Assembly: GCA_036244855.1 (NCBI GenBank)
Contig: BQKZ01010288.1
Location: 23,401-33,777 of the forward strand
Source of the DNA: Temnopleurus reevesii
Taxonomy: Eukaryota; Echinodermata; Echinoidea; Temnopleuroida; Temnopleuridae
DNA: 10,377 bases
Direction of reading: 5' to 3'
The position numbers were made by a program, and so were the translations under genes. Every line of letters starts with the position of its first letter. The stretch's first letter is position 1. Below, piece by piece: positions 1-6,783 of the stretch. The notes under the pieces were generated by a model. That model was not told the origin of the DNA. It searched no databases and saw only the letters and a program-made list of their open reading frames with translations.

Positions 1-195
1 AGACTACAATAATTGGAATCCAGTTTGCATACATTACTTGTTGCTATGTCGGGCAAGCCTCGGGCAAGCTTTCTGGTTGTCAAGAACAACCTTTGTGTTA
101 GAGGTATGCATAAAATTTGCATCTATTAGTAAACCCACCTATTGTATGAAATGGTCCTACAATGTAGCTTTGTATCCTTGTCTTGCTTAGATGTC

Positions 196-275
196 TTAAC
201 TCATTGACTACTGAATTCTTTAATTTTCATAGACTCTGCACAGGGACTCCCCGGTTCCAGTAGTCAAAGGGTTAA
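196..275 (+). mobile_element. 80-bp TTAA-flanked MITE, piggyBac-like (copy 1)
   Basis: The element starts and ends with TTAA (196-199 and 272-275). Its termini are inverted repeats: the left end reads TTAACTCATTGACTACTG and the reverse complement of the right end reads TTAACCCTTTGACTACTG, 15 of 18 identical. A TTAA target followed by CCC is the known signature of piggyBac-type elements. It is far too short to code for anything, so it would be a non-autonomous derivative. An ungapped alignment with 8003-8082, also exactly 80 bp, gives about 50 of 80 identities counted by eye, and 33 of 48 over the right-hand part. The assignment to piggyBac is inferred from the target site and the terminal CCC; no transposase is present. 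Confidence 0.65.
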
Positions 276-346
276 CTTCTTGTGCCACCCTCTTTAGTGC
301 AGATATGAACAGGGATAGATGTTAACAGGGTGGCACAAAAAGTTAA
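272..346. mobile_element. TTAA-ended hairpin element sharing its left TTAA with the preceding MITE
   Basis: Two 21-bp arms (271-291 and 327-347) are inverted copies with one mismatch: GTTAACTTCTTGTGCCACCCT on the left against GTTAACTTTTTGTGCCACCCT as the complement of the right. The loop is 35 bp. The arms begin and end with TTAA (272-275, 343-346), and the first TTAA is the same one that closes the 80-bp element at 196-275. A further TTAA lies at 322-325. This looks like a second tiny TTAA-targeting element inserted at, or nested beside, the first. It could also simply be a stable cruciform-forming repeat. Confidence 0.5.
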
Positions 347-387
347 CCTCTTAGCAAGTAGAGAATAGCTACAAGAACATTTCGTGC

Positions 388-735
388 AATTGGCCCCTGG
401 GCCCCATAGTTTTGCAATTAATTGCTTATGAAAATGGCCAATCAAGATCTTCGTTCTATGCGCTTTTTGTTCAATAGACCAGTAACCAATATTTTTTAAG
501 AATTGCTCTATGAAATCAGTGATTAATTGCAAACCTCCATGTTACAATTGGCCCCTGGGCCCCTGGGCCCCCGATTCGTGTTACGAATCCATGGGGCCCC
601 GTAACATAAATTAATCACAAAGAAAATGACCAATCAAGATCTTAGTTCCATGCGAAGTTGTTCAATTAGTATAAACCAATCAGCATTGCTCTTTTGAATT
701 AACTTTATTGGAAACCTTTATGCTATGGGGCCTTG
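388..735. repeat. Two diverged ~192-bp repeat units with GGGGCC-type inverted termini
   Basis: The sequence CCAATCAAGATCTT occurs at 438 and again at 630, a period of 192 bp, and the flanks align around both (CTATGCG/CCATGCG, TTGTTCAAT, ACCAAT, AATTGCTCT/CATTGCTCT). The second unit has recognisable inverted ends: GGCCCCGTAACATAAA at 595-610 against GGCCCCATAGCATAAA as the complement of 717-732 (14 of 16). The first unit is bounded by similar GGGCCC blocks near 390-402 and 550-570. Between the units lies a GC-rich nested palindrome, with ATTCGT/ACGAAT (574-587) inside GGGCCCC/GGGGCCC arms. The terminal motif is close to that of the clean MITE at 9238-9375, so these are probably two related MITE copies inserted side by side. 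Confidence 0.55.
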
Positions 736-1039
736 GGCTGTGTTTCCCCAAGTTACAAACAATGTTAAAAACAACTCTAAGGGGGTGTTGGTAAAATTCA
801 ATTACTGCAACTTTACAAATTGTAACTTTTATTCGCTCACAGTATGCGCATTTAACAAGACATCCATGAAACAATGATTTTGATTGGCACATTCCGATCA
901 ACTGCAACTTGCAATCATGCACAACTTTTGAACACATCCCCTAAGAACGACTGGTATGACTTCTTGTACTGAATGGGTGAAAATCTTGTGAGTATTTTTA
1001 ATACTCAATAGCATCTTTTTTATTCATTATTTGTTACAG
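736..1039. other. No gene recognised; intron-like sequence
   Basis: No coding exon, RNA gene or clear repeat is recognised here. The longest frame is on the minus strand (680-937) and overlaps the end of the repeat pair, with no protein-like composition. The right edge ends in a pyrimidine-rich tract and TTGTTACAG (1031-1039), a credible splice acceptor discussed with the next exon. The region is probably the intron upstream of the exon at 1106. Confidence 0.4.
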
Positions 1040-1105
1040 TACATGCTTATCAGGGCCCATCAATTTGATGATCGTTCTTGTAAATTTTTAAAAATTTTTG
1101 TACAG

Positions 1106-1180
1106 ACTTCGCCAACCAATGATACACAACGTTTCCAGTCTGTCACTGCAGCATTTGGCCTCCCTCCGAATGGACAAATG
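1106..1180 (+). CDS. RNF13: RNF13/RNF167-like E3 ligase, exon encoding the linker before the PA domain
   Basis: This is a 25-codon internal exon of a PA-TM-RING ubiquitin ligase, an endosomal/lysosomal type I membrane protein that uses a luminal protease-associated domain and a cytosolic RING. It is bounded by TTTTTGTACAG before 1106 and GTATGT after 1180, both good splice consensus, and is phase 0 at both ends. The translation begins TSPTNDTQRFQ and ends AAFGLPPNGQM. As I recall the human proteins, the matching part runs from SQTFDDLP to RFGYRLPAEGLK: the FG-x-LP-x-x-G pattern is shared and the segment length is 25 against 27 residues. On its own the match is modest. It is made convincing by the next exon, which continues in frame into an unmistakable PA domain. 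An alternative in-frame acceptor at 1039 would add 22 residues. No signal-peptide exon was found upstream in the window; the matching one lies at 8107. Confidence 0.7.
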
Positions 1181-2094
1181 GTATGTATACATGCTAAATT
1201 TATGTCCTTGTTTTCTTTATCATAATACGAGCACCATTTTTTAATTTGTGCAATTATTTACATTTTTGAACTGCTTGGTGAAAATAATCAAATATTTGTA
1301 CTGGAACTTCCACATTTATTTTTACAAAATAACATACATGTATTGATTCTTTTATTGTTTCATTTTGAAATGATTATTGATAATTATTGCTAGAATCCAT
1401 GATTTTTTAAATGTTGATTTCATCAACTTTTGTGCAATTTAGCAAATTTTATGTAGAAGAAATACCGCCGTCTTCTTCTACACTTATGTATTCTTATTTC
1501 TTTATTGATCTACATGTAATACAGATGCCAGTTGTTCCTGAATATGCATTACATGTAGGTCGAAATTAAAAAAAAAATGTGAATAATGCAACAGCTGAAC
1601 AAAAGTGAGAGGAAACATGACAAAAATTATCATAAGTACTCTCAGTCATTCACTTGTGATGAATGCCTTCAATTTTATTTGAAAATGCACCCCATGCATA
1701 TCCCTGAATGGTTGGCATCTCTGCATTTACAAGTAAACTGATGGGAAGTTTTGTGTTATTACAATTCAAGATCTGTTTGAATTCAACAAAAGTTATACCG
1801 TCTAACTATAATTCCTCTGTTCAAAGCTTCTCAGGCAGCATTCTAACAAGAATTTTTGTGTGACCTTTATTTTTTTTTCCAGACCTCTTCAAATCTAACA
1901 TTTTACAATTCTGTCTTCATTAAATTTTATATCATGTCTACTGTTATGCAACATTTCATAATTGTTGACTTTGTTAATATGTTTTATCCCTATGTACTGT
2001 ATATAAATGAATGAAGGGATGTTAAATGCTCTGTTGGAGGGTAAAACAAAATAATTCTTGTCTTTATTTGAATGTTCTTCTCCTTGTTTTGCAG
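1181..2094 (+). other. Intron between the two PA-region exons
   Basis: The intron begins GTATGT and ends with a long pyrimidine tract, TTCTTCTCCTTGTTTTGCAG. It is AT-rich, with no coding frame or large repeat seen. It holds a small inverted repeat near 1457-1483 (AGAAGAA...TTCTTCT) and scattered copies of TACATGTA. The open frames overlapping its end (minus 1895-2164, plus from 2026) are shadows of the exon or chance frames. Confidence 0.6.
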
Positions 2095-2223
2095 GGCATG
2101 CTGGTGATAGCCAATCCCATAGATGCATGTAAGATGATTGACAAGCCGCCCCTCCCTTCACCAAACACCTCTGACATGTACTTTGCTCTCATCAGGAGAG
2201 GGAATTGTGACTTTGATAGAAAG
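2095..2223 (+). CDS. RNF13: RNF13/RNF167-like E3 ligase, exon encoding the first half of the PA domain
   Basis: This is a 43-codon exon, phase 0 at both ends, preceded by a strong acceptor (TTGTTTTGCAG) and followed by the donor GTGAGA. The translation starts GMLVIANPIDAC and ends ALIRRGNCDFDRK. In RNF13/RNF167, as I recall them, the same places read GFL..(A/S)(H/K)P.(N)AC and L(L/I)RR.(D)CNFD(L/I)K, with a proline-rich link between them; here that link is KPPLPSPNTSD. The two cysteines (residues 12 and 36 of the exon) are the conserved luminal PA-domain pair. The family continues with a segment of the VLNAQ-x-AGY type, which would open the next exon. I found nothing encoding it in the rest of the window, nor the transmembrane or RING exons. 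Ortholog versus another PA-TM-RING member (RNF149, GRAIL type) is not fully settled, but the RNF13/RNF167 branch fits best. Confidence 0.85.
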
Positions 2224-2277
2224 GTGAGAGAGTTGATTTTATAATTATTGTTTGAATCTGAATAATATGATTCTGAC

Positions 2278-2501
2278 AATGTTGATGATGATGATGGCAG
2301 TGATGAGAATGATCTTGTTCAAGATGATAGTGGTCATGATGATGACCAGTGATAATATAATTGATGATGATGATGAGAATTATGGTGATAATGATGATGC
2401 TGATGGTAATGGTGATGATGATGATGATGATGGTGATGATGATGGTGATGCTGATGGTGATGGTGATGATGACGATGATGATGATGCTGATGGTAATGGT
2501 G

Positions 2502-2533
<32 letters not shown>

Positions 2534-2541
2534 GGTGATGC
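2278..2541 (+). repeat. GAT-rich minisatellite with an 87-bp higher-order repeat
   Basis: This is an imperfect (GAT)n tract. A block beginning GCTGATGGTAATGGTGATGA occurs at 2399 and again at 2486, giving a higher-order period of 87 bp that is nearly identical over more than 40 bp. All three + frames stay open (poly-Asp/Gly, poly-Met/Val), as does the minus strand (poly-His); these are simple consequences of the repeat and not genes. The tract begins about 55 bp after the splice donor at 2224, so it is presumed intronic. Confidence 0.9.
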
Positions 2542-2558
2542 NGGGGGGGGGGGGGGGG
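2542..2558. repeat. Undetermined base followed by a run of 16 G
   Basis: Position 2542 is N, the only ambiguous base seen in the window, and is followed by 16 consecutive G (2543-2558). This abrupt change from (GAT)n to poly(G) is a site where sequencing and assembly often fail, and the true repeat length is probably unknown. The G run could form a quadruplex. Confidence 0.9.
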
Positions 2559-2609
2559 TTGTATGTAGTACATCTTTAGCACATCGGCGTCAAAACAATA
2601 ATAGGCCTA

Positions 2610-2885
2610 ATGTTAATAATGATACGTAACATTTATATAGCGCTTTGTACGAAGTGTCACTTAGCGCTCTATGCATTATTACCCGGCTATAGCATGACTA
2701 CCATTCGGCGTTCACTGCATTCAAGGAATTTCTTCCTATCGGTACCCATTTACCTCACCTGGGTTGAGTGCAGCACAATGTGGATAAATACTTGCAGAAG
2801 GAAATTGACACCATGAGTAGGATTCGAACCTACGACCCTTGCGTTGAAATGCGATAGTCACAACCACTACACCACGACGCCACCA
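2610..2885 (-). mobile_element. tRNA-derived SINE
   Basis: Read on the minus strand, the element opens with a tRNA-like head containing an A box, TGGTGTAGTGG (2864-2874), and a B box, GGTTCGAATCC (2820-2830), spaced as in a tRNA, so an internal RNA polymerase III promoter is apparent. The T-arm is paired (GTAGGTTCGAATCCTAC), but the anticodon arm does not fold well, so this is a SINE head and not a functional tRNA. The body follows (including AGGTGAGGTAAATGGGTACC), then a tail reading AAAGCGCTATATAAATGTTA and an ATT-rich end near 2610. That tail type is known from L2/CR1-like LINEs and their SINE partners. The exact 5' and 3' limits are estimated. A related tail lies at about 7155-7200. Confidence 0.75.
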
Positions 2886-2947
2886 CAATAGGCATGAGAG
2901 AGCTAGTTTTCGAGGAGTTATCACTAGTACATGTATAGGACTAATGA

Positions 2948-3124
2948 TATTTCCCTAAAGCCCTTCTCTGCTACTGGTTGCTGTCGAGACATCACCCAAG
3001 ACAGAACGACACCGTCAAAAGCACCATCAAGAACTATATAGTCTCCAAACAACATGCACGAACAGCTAACACTAGATCTCTGACACAAGCAGAGGAAGAA
3101 CAAAGAGAAGAAGTTTTTGATTGA
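2948..3124 (+). other. Unassigned open frame of 58 codons without a start
   Basis: A frame opened by TGA at 2945-2947 and closed by TGA at 3122-3124 reads 58 codons without a stop. It includes the polar, charged stretch TQAEEEQREEVFD at its end. There is no ATG at its head; the TTTCCCTAAAG at 2951-2961 is only a weak splice acceptor. The composition is more protein-like than its neighbours, but I recognise no family. It might be a decayed exon or transposon fragment lying between the SINE and the LINE tail, or a chance frame. Confidence 0.2.
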
Positions 3125-3540
3125 TTGATTGATTGATATATTTATTTATTCTGTTTCTTTCATTTTTTTCATAACAAACAAAACAATTAAATGAACATGA
3201 ATATATATTGATACATTTTTACCAGAAACAAAAGAGAACATGAATGTTTTATTTTAAAGGCATATAATATAAAGTTTGCAGATTTGCAAAAAATAAAACG
3301 AAAACAGAAAAGTATGTTGAAAAGCAAGCTTGTATGATACATGTCCTTAGCTACAAAAATACAGTGCAATGGTTTCTTTACATGTAGTGCTACAATACTA
3401 TTTTTGCGGCAAATTTGTATTAGGATTTAACATGATGAGCACAGATATTGCTTATACCTGTATAGTATTTACAAAAAAAAAAAAATTAAGATAATGTAAC
3501 AAAACAAAGTGAGTAGGATGAAACGAAGAAAAAAACAAAC

Positions 3541-3620
3541 AAACAAACAATGAAGATGACGATGATGATAGAGATGATGATGATGAAGATGATGATGATG
3601 AAGACGAAAATGAGGTGGAA
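3541..3620 (+). repeat. (CAAA)n and (GAT/GAA)n microsatellite
   Basis: Short AAAC repeats at about 3534-3549 run into ATGATGATGAAGATGATG-type trinucleotides up to about 3610. Acidic (+) and serine/leucine-rich (-) open frames over this tract are low-complexity artefacts. Confidence 0.85.
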
Positions 3621-3637
3621 AAACGGAAATGTGAGTA

Positions 3638-3640
<3 letters not shown>

Positions 3641-3686
<46 letters not shown>
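3641..3686 (+). repeat. (GA)23 dinucleotide microsatellite
   Basis: This is an uninterrupted GA tract of 46 bp. It gives a (RE)n frame on the + strand and an (SL)n frame on the minus strand, neither of which is a gene. Purine-only tracts of this kind can bind GAGA-type factors, but nothing else nearby suggests a regulatory role. Confidence 0.95.
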
Positions 3687-3689
<3 letters not shown>

Positions 3690-3920
3690 AAAACAGGGAA
3701 AAGGGTCAAGATATGTTTGGCCTAAAGGGTTCGTTATGTATTAACTGAGCATTGTAAAAGGAGTTGGGTTTTTAGTTTGTGTTTGAAGCAGTTTAAGCTT
3801 GGGGTTGTCTTTATATCGGTAGCAAGCGAATTTCAATATTTGGGTAAGAAAAGAGAGACTGTTTTAGTGGCAAAATAAGTTGTTCACGCACTCGCCCTCA
3901 GGAATTTATTATCCTAATAA

Positions 3921-4690
3921 AAGTGAGTCTCCACATTTCCTTGTCACAAATGGCGATTTTGAATTGAAAAAAAAATAGGCCAAAACTATCCTGCAAAAAG
4001 AGATGGGAGAATTTCATGACACAGAGGGGATGCAAGACACCCCGCCCAAAAGTTGGGATCCAGAAAAGCTGCTTGGCGCTTCATGGGGCTAAACAGGAAC
4101 CGCAGAACCCGAACATTACGTTTAGAATTTGTTGTTGTTGTTGTTTTTTTTTTGGGGGGGGGGGCTGCCAGAGCGGGGCTGTGGATCAGCATTTTTACAC
4201 TTCAACCCTCGTCATTTGAATTTGATTTGACAAAATCAGTTTGATTCGTACAAAATGCCATGTTCTATCTCCATCAGTCGTCAGTATACCATTTCAACGT
4301 TTATTCCCACCATTCCTGACTTCCCGGCACCTACCATAAACGACATTCATCTGAAATCCCTGTTTTCATATACAAGAGTCTTTTGTTCCGTATGAAACTT
4401 CAACCAAATACCAAATAGACACAGTCATATCCTGCTTTTGATACTCTCTGCATCTTCCCAAAACTGTTCAGACCAAAATCCCATCTCCCATCTGCCCATC
4501 ATGTCAAATAAAACTCTGATCACAAAGCTGATTTGGTCTGGCGCCATCTCATGACAGAATCCTTGTAATGTTATTATGTGGATCATGTCATAGAGATCAT
4601 CTGACTGAACCGGATTTGTGTAATTTCGGTGTTATATCAACATTATCTGTCGTTTCTGGGTGGACAGAGGAATACAATATACTTTCAATC
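3921..4690. other. No gene recognised; homopolymers and a small inverted repeat
   Basis: No coding exon is supported here. A (GTT)n stretch at 4131-4144 is followed by a T run and 11 G (4154-4164). The overlapping frames at 3986-4244 on both strands read through these homopolymers and are artefacts. An imperfect inverted repeat pairs CAGACCAAAATC (4469-4480) with GATTTGGTCTG (4530-4540), 11 of 12 with one gap. The right edge ends at CACTAG|GTAAGT (4696), a strong splice-donor match without a recognised exon. Confidence 0.5.
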
Positions 4691-4953
4691 ACTAGGTAAG
4701 TTGACTGACTTATTTGTCATCGTTGAATTCCATAAGTAACATTTCAAGTTCGTTAGTGTAAAACAGTTTTTGTGGATTGTGTTTTGCACGACTCATCTTT
4801 TCGTACCGGTATGTGCACTGGCACTGTGTAATAATCGTGAGGGCGAGACCTAACTTATTTGAGTTGACCCATGACATGTGCAGATGTGTGAATAAATAAC
4901 GTAGACTTGAATATATTCATTTGAGTAATACTAATAGGCGGCCTAAACTTCAG

Positions 4954-4992
4954 GCTATAAAGGACAAGTTCTGCTTGTCTATATTTTCAGTC
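4954..4992 (+). promoter_or_regulatory. Possible core promoter: TATA box plus initiator
   Basis: GCTATAAAGG places a TATA box at 4956-4961, and TTTCAGTC at 4985-4992 fits an initiator, with the A at 4989 about 33 bp downstream of the start of the TATA box; this is normal spacing. The same TTTTCAG could equally be a splice acceptor (pyrimidine-rich TTCTGCTTGTCTATATTTTCAG), pairing with the donor at 4696. Nothing downstream is recognised as a gene, so both readings remain open. Confidence 0.25.
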
Positions 4993-5024
4993 ATTTCAGA
5001 CCATATCGTGCTATCTGTCTCTGC

Positions 5025-5510
5025 CTATCGTTTGTATTGCTGTGCCTGTGACTGAGATTGAATGAGAGCGAAGAGTATGCAGGTACCGTATGTGTGCAAG
5101 TCCATCATGAGTGACTTTCTGTCTCCAGCAATGACGAAACAGGCGGTAGTGAATGGAGTGGTGACAGATAACACGACATTGCCAAGTTTTAGGTTAAAAA
5201 TAGGTGCATTTGCAGAAGGCCCCACCAATTTTCTTGAATTTAGAACGAGGCAATGACCAAAGTCGGCAAACCCGGAGAATAGCAACCAGGTGCGCGCGAT
5301 GTATTCAATTTGTTTACAATCCCATGGGAGGGTGTGGTAATGTGTTCGCGACGATTTTTGCGCCAGATTCGACCAACAAACATTATGGGTTATTCTGCAA
5401 TTAAAACAATAAAAAGAAGAACGAAGTTTGAAATCAATGAATTTCCTGTTCAATTTTCATATGATGTTATCACTAATATTCCAAAGAGAACGTCTACAGG
5501 TTCACTGTAA
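5025..5510. other. GC-richer block with overlapping unassigned open frames
   Basis: The longest frame of the window that is not low-complexity is on the minus strand (5453-5025, 142 codons with an ATG). On the + strand, frames at 5062-5256, 5204-5404 and 5310-5510 overlap it. None shows a family I recognise. The minus frame has no obvious signal peptide, membrane segment or motif pattern. The block is richer in CG dinucleotides (TGCGCGCGATG near 5291, TTCGCGACG near 5344) than the surrounding sequence. It could be an exon with promoter, a decayed transposon or chance. I make no functional call. Confidence 0.25.
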
Positions 5511-5554
5511 TCTTGAGAGATATCTCTGCAAAACTCTGACCAAGAAGTGGAACA

Positions 5555-5880
5555 ATGGGTGAAGTTACCACAAGTTCGGTGTTGAGCGCTGGTGTTGGTG
5601 TTGCGGTAATACCAACACTGCCTCCAACAACCAACGTGAAGTCGGTCGGTGTTTGGGTTGACCTCTAAAGATTCTGATAGTTCGTCTTTTTGTTCAATGT
5701 TGTCTACTGAAACGAGGATCAGGGACCAACAGTTTTCCTGCCCACGCGGCGAATAATGAAGGAGTAAAGAAGAAAGTTCACGTCTGTAGAAGCGAACCTC
5801 GGTTTTTTAGAGAACTGGAAGCTTCCATTTCTACCCAGAAGGAGGAAAGAGGCGGACAAGTTTTTGAGTAAACGTTAAAG
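5555..5880 (+). other. Unassigned coding-like stretch, two frames
   Basis: A 37-codon frame from ATG at 5555 to TAA at 5666-5668 reads MGEVTTSSVLSAG onward and is Val/Thr-rich. In a different frame, from TGA at 5659-5661 to TAA about 5870, some 69 codons are open without an ATG and include KKKVHVCRSEPRFFRELEA and STQKEERGGQVFE, a composition typical of a soluble, charged protein. The two frames overlap by a few bases at 5662-5668, as they would after a frameshift or a missed small intron. No family is recognised. The stretch lies directly before the foldback element, so it may be part of a transposon or a real exon. Confidence 0.25.
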
Positions 5881-5899
5881 AGAGTGGGTCCCCCCAGAA

Positions 5900-6783
5900 A
5901 AATATTTGAAATTAAAAAAAGATTGAAAAGAAGAGTCTACCCCAAAATAATATTTGTTCAACAGGAACAGAAAAATTACATGAATTGAGCAAAAAAAAAG
6001 TTTGTGAAAAATTAGATAACTAAGAAGAAAGTTATGAATGTATCAATGTTTAGACAAATTGGTAACTGACGGCGTCATAGTGCACAGCTATCCATTTATT
6101 GAATTCATAATATCAATGTTATAAATTGTTACTTTTATCCCCCAAAAGATGAATTCCTCAAAATATTAACTTATGGGATATATTGATGATAGATACATAG
6201 ATCCCCTATGTGGTACATGTTTACAGTGTACATTCATAAAAACTGTGCATCTTTTTGAATTTTGCATCTTAAATATAAAGAAAATTCTGGTGAGCAGAAC
6301 AAGAAAAGTTTGAAGAAAATCAGTAACTAAAAAATTATGCATTTTTTAAGATCCAAAGAAACTAGCAAATCAGTGAACATTTTCAGATATGTTGCCAATT
6401 TGATGACATCATGGGTGTACAACTAACAACAATTTTATTTATGGTGCAAAATTTATCATTTCTACAGAAAGATACACAGTTTGAATGAATGTAAACATGC
6501 AAATAGGGGATCTACATAAATAGCTTTTAAAAGTTGAGGAAATCATATTTTTTGGGTAAAAAGTAATATCTTAATAACATTGTTTATGGTCAGTTGTGCA
6601 CCTTATGACGTCATCAGTTGCTAAATTGTCTATACTTAAACATTTATAACTTCCTTATCGGTTGTCTGATTTTCCTCAAACCTATTTTGTGAACTGTTCA
6701 TCTGATTTTTCTACTTCTGTTGAAGAAATATTATTTTTGAGTAGACTCTTCTTTTAAGAATCATATTGAAATCGTAAATATTT
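5900..6783. mobile_element. ~884-bp foldback element (one long imperfect palindrome)
   Basis: The left and right halves are inverted copies almost end to end, around a centre at ATGCAT (6337-6342). At 5929-5964 the left arm matches the complement of 6717-6752 at 33 of 36 positions without gaps. Other matched pairs are TAGATCCCCTAT near 6199-6210 with its complement near 6505, and the CAAATTGGTAACTGACG block near 6056 with its complement near 6610-6625. Coordinates of paired bases sum to about 12681 throughout, which shows a single palindrome and not scattered repeats. A perfect CRE-like TGACGTCA lies at 6606-6613. There is no coding frame. Foldback/MITE-type elements have this form. No clear target duplication was found, so exact ends are uncertain. 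Confidence 0.75.

Larger units (their letters stand above)
3119..3920 (-). mobile_element. Decayed 3' end of a LINE (non-LTR retrotransposon), probable
   Basis: On the minus strand, positions 3918 down to 3734 encode a degenerate peptide with the pieces TKTVSLFLPKY, then a stop (TGA at 3833-3835), then NSLATDIKTTPSLNCFKHKL and KTQLL, ending at TAA (3734-3736). This is the well-known C-terminal pattern after LINE reverse transcriptases: WNSLP...(I/V)K...PSL..FK..LK..L. The stop sits where the conserved tryptophan would be (TGG to TGA). A second in-frame TGA is at 3884-3886. Further downstream on the minus strand come A-rich sequence with AATAAA-type signals (3141-3150) and a (TCAA)n tail, seen as (TGAT)n at 3119-3137 on the + strand. 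The microsatellites at 3541-3686 lie within what would be its 3' UTR. The C-terminal peptide is the firm part. That the tail at 3119 belongs to the same element is inference. Confidence 0.45.

Noticed and set aside
2..190. Open frame of about 63 codons (DYNNWNPVC...) and the donor-like AGAG|GTATGC at 114
   Set aside because: No family resemblance and no signal peptide, so it does not supply the missing first exon. The length is possible by chance.
2252..2629. Acidic Asp/Gly-rich frame (and poly-Met and poly-His frames in other phases)
   Set aside because: All arise from the (GAT)n minisatellite, which leaves every frame open, and one crosses an N and 16 G.
2810..2885. Functional tRNA gene on the minus strand
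   Set aside because: A and B boxes and the T-arm are present, but the anticodon arm does not pair and a SINE body and tail follow.
2736..2924. 62-codon minus frame (VVVTIAFQRKGRRFESY...)
   Set aside because: It is a translation of the SINE head: the RRFES-type peptide comes from the B box GGTTCGAATCC.
3452..3744. Ser/Leu-rich minus frame and Arg/Glu repeat plus frame
   Set aside because: Produced by (GA)n and (GAT/GAA)n microsatellites; no sequence outside the repeat looks coding.
3986..4244. Overlapping frames with Thr/Lys, Cys/Phe or Val/Phe runs
   Set aside because: They depend on (GTT)n, T and G homopolymers; composition is an artefact.
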